Origin: Chloroflexota bacterium
Lineage (GTDB): Bacteria; Chloroflexota; Anaerolineae; UBA1429
Assembly (NCBI GenBank): GCA_012515695.1
Contig: JAAYXX010000108.1
Coordinates: 1 to 19,649 of the forward strand
Direction of reading: 5' to 3'
Length of the DNA stretch: 19,649 nucleotides
In this document: positions 5,642-12,531 of the stretch, piece by piece
Layout of the letters: each line of letters starts with the position of its first letter
Numbering within the stretch: position 1 is the stretch's first letter
The notes under the pieces: model-generated
Database searches by the model: none
What the model was told of the DNA's origin: nothing
Seen by the model: the letters and a program-made list of their open reading frames with translations, nothing else
Translations under genes and position numbers: made by a program

Positions 5642-7921
5642 CTAGTCGCCATCCTCCGCCAGCTCGGCCTGGGCCATCTCGCGCTCTTCGGCTTCATCTT
5701 CCGACTCTTCGATCACTTCCGAGTCGGCTTCCGGGTTCTCCAGGCCCATCGCCTCGTAGAACGCCGGAGCGAGCCGCCAACGGTTCTCATCCTGCGGGTA
5801 CAGCCTGAACTCGGCCCTGGGATGCTGCACCTCATAGGACTCGGCACGTCGGTTGACCTCGTCCTGTAGCAGGTTCGCCAACCCTTCGCTGTCGGCCATG
5901 GACGGGTCTACCACCGCCAGCACGTCCAGCATGGTCTCGTCGTTCAGCGTCCATTCGGGGCCAACCACCAGAAAAGCGATCACCTTCCCGCTCTTGTCCA
6001 GGGCGATGGCGGCCTCGCGCCAGGATCGCTCCAGCGAAGGCAAATAGAGGTCAGCGATCACCTCCGGGTCCAGCGGCAGCCCGGCATCCCGAAATTGCTT
6101 CTGCACAGCGCGGAAAAGCTGAATGACGCTGTCCAGGTCTGTAACCATGCACGTACGCACGGTCACGCCCTCGACGTCCTCATCGCCCGCGCCCTCGCCG
6201 TTGGCCGCCTGCTGTACCCAAGTAAACTTGCGGCGCAGAATGGCGGGGTAAAACTCGTCCAGCACGTTGTAATCCACCGAACGGCCCCACTCGTAATAGA
6301 CGCGAGGGTCTATGTAGGATTTCAAGCTCGTGTTCAAGTTCCAGTTGCGCTTTTTTCCGGCGATTAGCGCCTGAGCCTTGATCTTGCCCAGGGAGCGGGT
6401 CGCCCTGTTGCGGCGCTCTTTGGCCTGATCCACGCGCTCTTTGGCCTTGGCGATACGCTTGCGATACTGCTCGCGAACCTTTTCCTTGCGCTCGTCCGAG
6501 GTAGCGGCCTCTTCCCTCTCTTTGGCTTCCACTTTCAACTCGGCCAGCTTGTCGGTCAGCTCTTGCACCTGCTCGCGATAACGCTGGATGCGCTCTTCGG
6601 CCTTGTCCTGGCGCTCCTTGTAGCGTTCGCGGGTGCGCTGCCAGGTCTTGCTGACCTGCTTGGTATGGTTGCACAGGATGGCCGCCTCCAGGTTCGCCAG
6701 CGTGGCCGCCCGCCATTTCACATATTCGTCATCATCCGCCGTGACGCCCGAACTATGCAAGCACGACTGCACGGCCATCGTGGCGTGATGCGTACGAAAT
6801 ACCTTGGCCGTCAGGCCGCGCTGAATGCTCGACAGGTAGGCGTTCACGTCGCGGCTGCCAATGTCGGGGAAGAGCTGCGGCTTGTTGCCGTTGCCGGTCC
6901 CCGTGCCAGAAGGGCGAGCGTTGCGCGCCAGCTCGGCCAGGTTTTGCAGCACAACGTCCGGCGGATTCAATTTCTTGTGCCATTCCACCGAGTCTTTGCC
7001 CAGGAACTTGAACTCGACCTCGCCCCCTTCTCCTATCATCACATGCTCCGGGCGCAAGGTCGTCGCGCCGACGGTATCGGCTTCGTCGGCCTCTTTTTCG
7101 TCACCCACACGCAGGCACAGCTTGTCAATCAAGAAGCAAGCCGTGGCGATCATGCGGGTTCTGGGATTCGGAGAAGTCAGGTCTTGCTCAATCCGCTGTC
7201 GAACAGCCTCCAGGCGCTCTTCTAGCTTGATGGCCTTATCGAACTTGGCGGCCTCGCGGCTCTGTTTGATGGGGGCCGTATCGCCGAGCCAGATATACTT
7301 CATCTTGTCGGCCAGGCTGTCTCGCCAGCGAGCCACCCACATAGAATCAGGCTCCCAGACGATCTCGCCCCAATTCCCCTCGGGCCGGGGCGCGTCGGGG
7401 CTAAGGTTCAGGGTTACGTCTTCCTGCGTCGCGCCCTCTTTCCAGCGCCCGCGCAAGGGATGCTGCCCTCGCCCCATAAAGATGCCGCTAGGCTCTGTCA
7501 TATAGGTTCCCAGCTCTACGCGCTGGCCGTTCACAATAGCATAGCCATACTTGGCTTTGAGCGCCTCGCGCTCGGCCTTGCGCTCGGCTGCCGCAGCCTT
7601 GCGCTCTTCTTTCGTCAGCCGCTCTTTGGCGGCGCGCTCTTGATCAACGATCTGGTAAGCCTCACTGAAATCAACGTCATCCAGAGTGAGCGGCGGCTTG
7701 ACGCCCAGGGCCACGGCCAAATCCTGCAGGAAATTGCGTGCAAAGACCTTGTCCTGCACATAGGGCGTGTCCTTCTTGCGCGCCCAGGCCATCACCATTT
7801 CCTCTTGCTTCGGCGCAAGCTGCATACGCTGGCCGCGCACGGTGATCGTCAGCCCCATAGGCTCCGGCGGCTCGGGTATTACAATTCCATTATGTACGAG
7901 TTGCTTCAGCAATCGGATCAC
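5642..7921 (-). CDS. Eukaryotic-type DNA topoisomerase IB with C-terminal GNAT-like extension
   Basis: Relaxes supercoils by cutting one strand through a 3'-phosphotyrosine. 759 residues, about twice the usual bacterial (poxvirus-like) TopIB, and colinear with the human TOP1 core from its start: 'APKQEEM' (36-42), 'VFARNFLQDL' (59-68), 'GIFMGRGQHPLRGRW' (146-160), 'LADKMKYIWLGD' (203-214). All five catalytic residues are present: R271 ('KLCLRVGDEKEADEADTVG'), K309 ('FLGKDS'), R376 ('LTAKVFRTHHA'), H419 ('AILCNHTK') and nucleophile Y536 ('SLKSYIDPR'). A charged coiled-coil linker (about 425-515) precedes Y536, as in eukaryotes. After 'RRKFTWVQQA' and a Gly/acidic spacer (574-585), residues 588-729 look like a GNAT acetyltransferase fold ('VIAFLVVGPE', 'MLDVLAVVDP', 'FYEAMGLEN'), but the acetyl-CoA loop is degenerate. 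The tail (731-759) is acidic. The start is GTG after GGGAG. Divergent from the FtsK-type gene. Confidence 0.93.
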   Translation of the reverse strand: MIRLLKQLVHNGIVIPEPPEPMGLTITVRGQRMQLAPKQEEMVMAWARKKDTPYVQDKVFARNFLQDLAVALGVKPPLTLDDVDFSEAYQIVDQERAAKERLTKEERKAAAAERKAEREALKAKYGYAIVNGQRVELGTYMTEPSGIFMGRGQHPLRGRWKEGATQEDVTLNLSPDAPRPEGNWGEIVWEPDSMWVARWRDSLADKMKYIWLGDTAPIKQSREAAKFDKAIKLEERLEAVRQRIEQDLTSPNPRTRMIATACFLIDKLCLRVGDEKEADEADTVGATTLRPEHVMIGEGGEVEFKFLGKDSVEWHKKLNPPDVVLQNLAELARNARPSGTGTGNGNKPQLFPDIGSRDVNAYLSSIQRGLTAKVFRTHHATMAVQSCLHSSGVTADDDEYVKWRAATLANLEAAILCNHTKQVSKTWQRTRERYKERQDKAEERIQRYREQVQELTDKLAELKVEAKEREEAATSDERKEKVREQYRKRIAKAKERVDQAKERRNRATRSLGKIKAQALIAGKKRNWNLNTSLKSYIDPRVYYEWGRSVDYNVLDEFYPAILRRKFTWVQQAANGEGAGDEDVEGVTVRTCMVTDLDSVIQLFRAVQKQFRDAGLPLDPEVIADLYLPSLERSWREAAIALDKSGKVIAFLVVGPEWTLNDETMLDVLAVVDPSMADSEGLANLLQDEVNRRAESYEVQHPRAEFRLYPQDENRWRLAPAFYEAMGLENPEADSEVIEESEDEAEEREMAQAELAEDGD

Positions 7922-7959
7922 ACACTCCCAGTAAAAGATAATCAGTCAACAACCAAACG

Positions 7960-7981
7960 CCGCGAGTGACTCCCCTCGCGG
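7960..7981 (-). other. Hairpin in the topoisomerase leader
   Basis: A perfect 7-bp GC-rich inverted repeat (CCGCGAG 7960-7966, CTCGCGG 7975-7981) with an 8-nt loop sits just downstream of the predicted transcription start and about 40 nt before the GTG start. It may stabilise the leader or be an operator half-site pair; no function is shown. Confidence 0.4.
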
Positions 7982-7993
7982 CCGAATGTGCAT

Positions 7994-8022
7994 AGTGTAG
8001 CATGAAAATGCGTATCAGGCAA
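7994..8022 (-). promoter_or_regulatory. Promoter of the topoisomerase gene
   Basis: On the minus strand TTGCCT (8017-8022) and TACACT (7994-7999) are separated by exactly 17 bp, with transcription expected near 7987, leaving a leader of about 65 nt. It is the best promoter match for this gene. Confidence 0.6.
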
Positions 8023-8090
8023 GCACATCGCAGTTGTTTGATATTTCTAGGAAATGCCCGCCAGCCCCCCGATCTGCGATATCGCGACCC

Positions 8091-8177
8091 ATATCCCAAC
8101 CCAGCGCGAGACCTATCCCAAACGCATACCCAATTCCTGACTTATGTTCACTTCCTTTTCCCAAATCATACCCAAAC
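8091..8177 (+). repeat. Five helically phased CCCAA motifs upstream of the FtsK-type gene
   Basis: Five same-strand copies of a short motif, TATCCCAA, TATCCCAA, ATACCCAA, TTTCCCAA and ATACCCAA, have their CCC cores starting at 8095, 8117, 8129, 8160 and 8171. The intervals of 22, 12, 31 and 11 bp are close to two, one, three and one helical turns, so all copies face roughly the same side of the DNA. The last copy ends about 20 bp before the -35 box of the FtsK-type gene. The arrangement resembles activator or initiator binding arrays; the binding protein is unknown. Confidence 0.5.
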
Positions 8178-8187
8178 GACTATATTA

Positions 8188-8230
8188 AGTGCCACTTGAC
8201 AACAAAATAGTGGTATGTTAGAATGGCACT
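8188..8230 (+). promoter_or_regulatory. Promoter of the FtsK-type gene within nested palindromes
   Basis: TTGACA (8196-8201) and TAGAAT (8219-8224) have a 17-bp spacer, a near-consensus promoter. A perfect inverted repeat, AGTGCCA (8188-8194) and TGGCACT (8224-8230), brackets the whole promoter, and a smaller one, CCACT/AGTGG, is nested inside it (about 8192-8213). Palindromes flanking -35 and -10 are typical of repressor-controlled promoters. Confidence 0.75.
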
Positions 8231-8231
8231 A

Positions 8232-8243
8232 GAACAAAGGTTC
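8232..8243. promoter_or_regulatory. Candidate LexA (Cheo) box, GAAC-N4-GTTC
   Basis: GAACAAAGGTTC lies within the larger perfect palindrome TAGAAC-AAAG-GTTCTA (8230-8245), 7 bp after the -10 box and at the expected transcription start. GAAC-N4-GTTC is the core LexA site of Gram-positive-type SOS regulons. The position would block initiation. Whether this organism's LexA reads this motif is not known from the window, and a site this short can occur by chance. Confidence 0.5.
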
Positions 8244-8273
8244 TAATTACTTCCAGGAGGTGATAAGGCTACC

Positions 8274-9674
8274 ATGGCGGCTCTGAGGCCGATTCTGGAC
8301 CGTAAACGCAGCGGAACCCAATATACGGACCGCATGCACCGCATCCTAGGAGTGTGTCACGATTGCGGGCTGCTCTGGCATAACGAGCGAGTCACCTATC
8401 GCAACGGCGTGACCGAGATGAAGCGCGTGGACGACATCGAGCCGGAGGGCAGCGTGCTGGTTACGCCGCAATACGAAAAATATGGCCTGCGGGTCAACCC
8501 CCGGCTGCTTCCCCGGCTCAAGTCAATGGGGCCCCAGTTTGCCTACGCGCTGAACGTCCCACACACGGCTGTCGAAGTGGACGGGAATATCGTCTATGTG
8601 CGCATTCCGCGCTCCCGGCGCGATATGGATGGCCCGCTCACCTTTGAGCAGGCCTGGGAGATCGACCCCAATATCCCCCGTGGCAATCTCTTGCTGGGCG
8701 TCGATGAGGAACAACAACAGCTCGTGCTCGAACTCACCGCCCCCACCAACGTGCACGCAGCGGTGATCGGCATGACCGGCAGCGGCAAGTCTACCCTCAT
8801 GCGTACCATGATCCTCTCCGCCCTCAAGATCAGGGGCATCCGGGTGGCGTTGTTCGATCCCAGCCGGGGCTTTGAGCCGCTCTCCGGCCACCCGCTAATC
8901 TGGAGGGGCGGCTTGTTCTCGTCGCCGGACGATTGCGAACTGGGGCTAGACGCGCTGGCCTCGTCCATCGGGCGGCGCGGCGGCGAGTTGACCTTTGTAT
9001 TCGTGGACGAAGTGCCCGACCTCATCATGCAGCGCCCGCGCATTCGCGAGCATCTGGCGCGCCTGGCGCAAGCGGGGCGGCATGCGGGCATTCACCTCAT
9101 CCTGGGCGCCCAGCAATTGCTCGCCAGCGAGATCGGTTCCATGACCCTGCGAAATATCCCCGTGCGCCTGGTGGGCAGGGTGACAGACCGCACTGCCGCC
9201 TATAACGCGGCGGGGCGCGGCGACATCGGCGCGGAAAACCTGCGCGGGAGCGGCGATTTCATCGCGGTGAACGGCAGCACCAGCAGGCACTTTCAAGCTG
9301 CGTTGGTCTCTGAGGACACGCTGCGCGAATGGGCCACCCGCTACCCTCCCCGCGAGCCGCGTGTGCCGGTGCGAGCCGACACCGGGGCGCACAGCAACAA
9401 TTCGTGGCAGGCCAACTTTACGTCGCACGGCGGAGGCGGAGGCGGCGGGCGGCCCCTGGACGATATCCCTCAGGTGGTCATTGAAAAGATACAGACCTAC
9501 ATGGCCGAATACGGCCAAGAGCCATCTTCCAACTGGATTTACCAGCTAACCCGCAAGATGTTACCTACCGGAGGCTTTAACCGGGACAAGGCCCGGCGCG
9601 CCCTGGATATGGCGACGGGCCGCGCAGAGATCACGCACGCCGAGGGCCAGCCCAGCCACGAGGCGAACTGGTGA
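8274..9674 (+). CDS. FtsK/SpoIIIE-type DNA translocase ATPase, soluble
   Basis: 466 residues, no membrane segment. The motor domain has Walker A GMTGSGKST (166-174), Walker B 'FVFVDEV' (241-247), the FtsK-like stretch 'LARLAQAGRHAGIHLILG' (261-278) and 'GSGDFIAVNGSTSRHFQAAL' (326-343). FtsK-type motors are hexameric and pump double-stranded DNA using ATP. The N-terminal part (1-130) has a lone CxxC ('CHDC', 28-31) and is not recognised. After a seven-glycine run (386-392) a helical C-terminal region (about 398-450, 'NRDKARRAL') could be a winged helix like FtsK gamma. The ATG follows a near-perfect AGGAGGTGAT (8255-8264), implying high translation. It differs from the cell-division FtsK by lacking the four membrane helices. 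It could be a transfer ATPase of an integrated element (TraB-like) or a chromosomal DNA pump. Its promoter carries a candidate SOS box. Confidence 0.85.
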   Translation: MAALRPILDRKRSGTQYTDRMHRILGVCHDCGLLWHNERVTYRNGVTEMKRVDDIEPEGSVLVTPQYEKYGLRVNPRLLPRLKSMGPQFAYALNVPHTAVEVDGNIVYVRIPRSRRDMDGPLTFEQAWEIDPNIPRGNLLLGVDEEQQQLVLELTAPTNVHAAVIGMTGSGKSTLMRTMILSALKIRGIRVALFDPSRGFEPLSGHPLIWRGGLFSSPDDCELGLDALASSIGRRGGELTFVFVDEVPDLIMQRPRIREHLARLAQAGRHAGIHLILGAQQLLASEIGSMTLRNIPVRLVGRVTDRTAAYNAAGRGDIGAENLRGSGDFIAVNGSTSRHFQAALVSEDTLREWATRYPPREPRVPVRADTGAHSNNSWQANFTSHGGGGGGGRPLDDIPQVVIEKIQTYMAEYGQEPSSNWIYQLTRKMLPTGGFNRDKARRALDMATGRAEITHAEGQPSHEANW

Positions 9675-9716
9675 ATACCACGCCCCCGTCGGGCATCCCC
9701 GATGAGGGCGGTGTAT
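9675..9716 (+). other. Hairpin between the ATPase gene and the small membrane-protein gene
   Basis: Directly after the ATPase stop codon an imperfect 11-bp outer stem (9675-9685 with 9706-9716, two mismatches) encloses a perfect inner stem TCGGG (9689-9693 region) with CCCGA around a CATC loop. It ends 2 bp before the next ribosome site. No T tract follows, so it is more likely to set the expression ratio of the two genes than to terminate. Confidence 0.4.
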
Positions 9717-9727
9717 AGAGAGGAAGC

Positions 9728-10054
9728 ATGATGAACAACAGTCTGGCACGAACCCTGTTTTTGATCGGGGTTGTCGCACTGGCCCTGCTGCTGGTGCTGG
9801 CAATCTACCAGGTTCCGCAGCCGTGGCGCGGCATCCTCGTCTGCTGGCTGCTCTTCCTGTCCACCGGAGGCGCGTTCATCTTGCGTATCCTCAAACACTA
9901 TGCCCAGATCAAGACCGCCCAGGCGCAACGGGCCGCCATACAACCCGCCGACACCCGGCCCCAGCCGCCCCGCGTGAAAAAGCCTGCCCGCTCCAACCTC
10001 CAGGTCATCACCTCGGACAGCCTGCGCGGCGCGGGCCGCTACACCATCCGATAG
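9728..10054 (+). CDS. Small two-helix membrane protein, unknown
   Basis: 108 residues, not recognised. Two hydrophobic helices (about 8-27 and 34-53) are joined by a short proline-containing turn ('QVPQPW'), followed by a hydrophilic, Pro/Arg/Lys-rich tail of about 50 residues, probably cytoplasmic by the positive-inside rule. Ribosome site GAGAGGAAG precedes two consecutive ATG codons; the second (9731) has better spacing. It lies 53 bp after the FtsK-type ATPase with no promoter seen between, so the two are probably co-transcribed. The separation of a soluble FtsK motor and a small membrane protein recalls a split version of membrane-anchored FtsK, so an anchoring role is possible but unproven. 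Confidence 0.7.
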   Translation: MMNNSLARTLFLIGVVALALLLVLAIYQVPQPWRGILVCWLLFLSTGGAFILRILKHYAQIKTAQAQRAAIQPADTRPQPPRVKKPARSNLQVITSDSLRGAGRYTIR

Positions 10055-10060
10055 CCCCTT

Positions 10061-10093
10061 CGGCACAGAGCGGACGCCCGCCCCTCTGTGCCG
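10061..10093 (+). terminator. Probable terminator after the ATPase/membrane protein pair
   Basis: A perfect 10-bp inverted repeat (CGGCACAGAG 10061-10070, CTCTGTGCCG 10084-10093) with a 13-nt loop begins 7 bp after the small gene's stop. There is no T tract (CTCCAAACC follows), so it may be Rho-assisted or a weak intrinsic terminator. Confidence 0.5.
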
Positions 10094-10135
10094 CTCCAAA
10101 CCCCACGGCTCGCGCTCAAAGAATCGCGTAACCTT

Positions 10136-10182
10136 TTGTCTATTGAGTCGTCCTATGTTATAGTTCCGTCGGCGGGGCCGAC
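10136..10182 (+). promoter_or_regulatory. Promoter of the aldo/keto reductase gene
   Basis: TTGTCT (10136-10141) and TATAGT (10159-10164) are 17 bp apart. Right at the predicted start a perfect hairpin, GTCGGC (10168-10173) and GCCGAC (10177-10182), could be an operator or a 5'-stabilising stem. The start codon is about 100 nt downstream. Confidence 0.6.
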
Positions 10183-10269
10183 AGGACCATATCTTGAGCT
10201 TCCGAGGCCGCTATTCATACCTCCGCCACATCGAGTTATTTGCCAGATCAACGAGTAAAGGAGCGGGCA

Positions 10270-11268
10270 ATGGAGAAACGAAATCTCGGACAGTCCGGTT
10301 TGCAGGTCAGCGTCTTGGGGTTGGGGTGTTGGCCCCTGGGCGGCGGCTGGGGCTGGGGCGACCAGGAGTTGAGCCAGTCCATCGCGACCATTCACGCGGC
10401 GCTCGATCTGGGCATCAACCTGTTCGACACCGCCGAGGGATATAACGAGGGACACAGCGAAGAGGTGGTCGGGATAGCCCTGGCAGACCGCCGCGACCGG
10501 GCGCTGATCGCTACCAAAATCTCGCCGAACAACACCGACCCGGCCACGCTGCGGGCGCATTGTGAAGCCAGCCTCCGGCGGCTGCAAACGGATTACATTG
10601 ACCTGTATCAAGTGCATTGGCCCATCACGGACCATTCCGTTGAGGACGCCTTTGCCACGCTGCAAGACCTGCAAGCCGAGGGCAAGATTCGGGCCATCGG
10701 CATCAGCAACCACGGCGTGCGCCAGATGGGCGAGGTGTTCCAGACCGGCACCCCCATCGCCAGCAACCAGTTGTGCTACAACCTGCTGTCGCGAGCCATC
10801 GAGACCGGCATCTTGCCCATGTGCAGAGAGAACAATGTCAGCGTCATCGTTTACATGGCGCTGATGCAGGGGCTACTGGTCGGCAAGTATGCCACCATTG
10901 ATGACGTGCCCGAATTCCGCCGCAGAACCCGACACTTTGCCAGTTCGCGTTCCGGCACGCGCCACGAAGAGCCAGGCGCGGAAAAAGAGGTCTTTGAGGC
11001 CATCGCCGCCATTCGCGGTGTCGCAGAAGAGTTGGGGCTGCCAATGGCCCACGTCGCTATGGCCTGGGTGGCCGCCCGCCCTGGCGTCGCCTGCGTGCTG
11101 GCGGGCAGTCGCACCCCCGCCCAGGTGGAAGAGAACGTGGCCGCCGCTTCCGTCGAGCTGCCCGATGATGTCATCGCCCGCCTCGACGCTGCCACCGAGG
11201 AACTGCGCGTCAAGCTTGGCCCCAACGCGGACTATTGGCAGACGGGCGAGAACTGCCGCGTTCACTAA
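10270..11268 (+). CDS. Aldo/keto reductase
   Basis: NADPH-dependent TIM-barrel oxidoreductase acting on aldehydes, ketones or sugars; cytoplasmic. 332 residues. The catalytic tetrad of the family is complete: D53 and Y58 in 'LFDTAEGY', K83 in 'LIATKIS' and H116 in 'YQVHWP'. Also seen: 'LGLGCWPLGGGWGW' (16-29), 'IRAIGISNHGVRQM' and the C-terminal coenzyme region 'VACVLAGSRTPAQVEENV'. The pattern resembles bacterial AKRs close to the YdhF/YajO/AKR11 groups, whose substrates are mostly unknown, so no gene symbol is given. The ATG at 10270 is chosen over an in-frame ATG 30 bp upstream because AAGGAG lies 6 bp before it. The gene is probably co-transcribed with the secreted hydrolase 63 bp downstream. 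Confidence 0.9.
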   Translation: MEKRNLGQSGLQVSVLGLGCWPLGGGWGWGDQELSQSIATIHAALDLGINLFDTAEGYNEGHSEEVVGIALADRRDRALIATKISPNNTDPATLRAHCEASLRRLQTDYIDLYQVHWPITDHSVEDAFATLQDLQAEGKIRAIGISNHGVRQMGEVFQTGTPIASNQLCYNLLSRAIETGILPMCRENNVSVIVYMALMQGLLVGKYATIDDVPEFRRRTRHFASSRSGTRHEEPGAEKEVFEAIAAIRGVAEELGLPMAHVAMAWVAARPGVACVLAGSRTPAQVEENVAAASVELPDDVIARLDAATEELRVKLGPNADYWQTGENCRVH

Positions 11269-11331
11269 CGCATTGATTGCGCCATTTTCGATCATCGCAC
11301 CATACATCATCAAGCGAGGTTCGATGTACCA

Positions 11332-12459
11332 ATGATGCCAACTACCAAGCAGCGAGTCGTGTTCTTGATCATCGCGCTTTTGTTGCCTATGCTCGTTCCC
11401 GCTGCGGCAACCGCCCAGGGTGGCAAGCAGACCTATGCCGTCTATCTCCCAATCACGGCCAGGTCCTTGCGGATTGGCCCAGTGTACAGCGTCACGCAGC
11501 GTTTCGGCGTCAACGTGGCGACCGTGTTCGAGGGCGAGCCAGATTTTCCGGGGTCCATCACCGACTATGCGGGCGTTGAGAATATGGGAATCGGCTGGTA
11601 CTCTGACTGGACGTTCCGAGAGAAGCCGGCCCGACCTGGCAACATGGAGTACGCCCAGTTAGCCCAAACCGGCCTGTGGCCGCTGGACAACAAAGAGCGG
11701 GCCAGCCTGCGCGCCGCCGCGCAGAGTAACCCCGGCTCCCTGTGGATCATCGGCAACGAGCCGGAGACACGCGGCCAGGGCCAGCTAACTCCCGAGGAAT
11801 ATGCCACCATTTACCACGAGGCGTATTATCTGCTCAAGGAAGCCGACCCGAAGGCCCAAATCGCCATCGGCGGGGTGGTGATGCCCTCCCCGCTCCGGCT
11901 CAAGTGGCTCGACCGCTGCCTGAACTACTACAAGGCCACCTACGGCGAAAAGATGCCCATTGACGTCTGGAACATCCACATGCAGATTCTCCGTGAAGAG
12001 GCAGGGGGATGGGGCTGCGGCATTCCATACGGCCTATCCGAGACCAAGGGCCGCCTCTACGATATCGCGGACAACTGGAATGTCGACATTTTCAAGCAAC
12101 TGCTCACCGAGTTCTGCACATGGCTCGTCGAGCGCGGCGAACGAGACAAGCCGCTCATCATCTCCGAGTATGGGACGCTGATGCCCTCAAGCTATATGCC
12201 CAACGGCGACCAGGATGTGCTGGCCTTTATGCAGGGCACCTTTGACTATATGCTCGACGCCCGCGACCCTGTGCTGGGCTATGCAGACGACGAGGGCCGG
12301 CTGGTGCAGCGTTGGCTGTGGTTCAGCCTGAACTTTCCCTCCTACGACGAGTCACCGGGCGGCTTTAACGGCGCGCTCTACCACTGGGACCAGCCCGATC
12401 AACTGACCGTCTTTGGCGAGTTCTATCGCGACTATGTCCAGCAGCGAACCCGGTACTAG
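11332..12459 (+). CDS. Secreted glycoside hydrolase-like protein (clan GH-A type)
   Basis: 375 residues. A signal peptide is clear: K6/R8, a hydrophobic core (9-23) and a signal peptidase I site 'ATA|Q' after residue 28. The next segment 'YAVYLPIT' (35-42) is a pattern common after signal peptides in Chloroflexota. The mature protein looks like a (beta/alpha)8 glycosidase: 'LWIIGNEPE' (137-145) supplies the Asn-Glu acid/base pair (N142/E143), 'VWNIHMQ' (212-218) a barrel histidine, and 'IISEYG' (276-281) a candidate nucleophile E279. These positions match clan GH-A logic, but I cannot assign a GH family or substrate; a catalytically inert relative is possible. Start: ATG-ATG at 11332; the ribosome site is weak. 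It follows the aldo/keto reductase and is closed by a strong terminator. Confidence 0.75.
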   Translation: MMPTTKQRVVFLIIALLLPMLVPAAATAQGGKQTYAVYLPITARSLRIGPVYSVTQRFGVNVATVFEGEPDFPGSITDYAGVENMGIGWYSDWTFREKPARPGNMEYAQLAQTGLWPLDNKERASLRAAAQSNPGSLWIIGNEPETRGQGQLTPEEYATIYHEAYYLLKEADPKAQIAIGGVVMPSPLRLKWLDRCLNYYKATYGEKMPIDVWNIHMQILREEAGGWGCGIPYGLSETKGRLYDIADNWNVDIFKQLLTEFCTWLVERGERDKPLIISEYGTLMPSSYMPNGDQDVLAFMQGTFDYMLDARDPVLGYADDEGRLVQRWLWFSLNFPSYDESPGGFNGALYHWDQPDQLTVFGEFYRDYVQQRTRY

Positions 12460-12531
12460 GCGAGCCGTGATGGTGCGCGGCTGCTAACCGCATGCGCGCC
12501 TGCGATACGGCCACAAACATAGCGAACCACA

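Noticed and set aside
8274..9674. HerA-type ATPase (partner of NurA)
   Set aside because: The Walker B and following 'RLAQAGRHAGIHLILG' stretch fit FtsK, and no NurA nuclease gene is adjacent.
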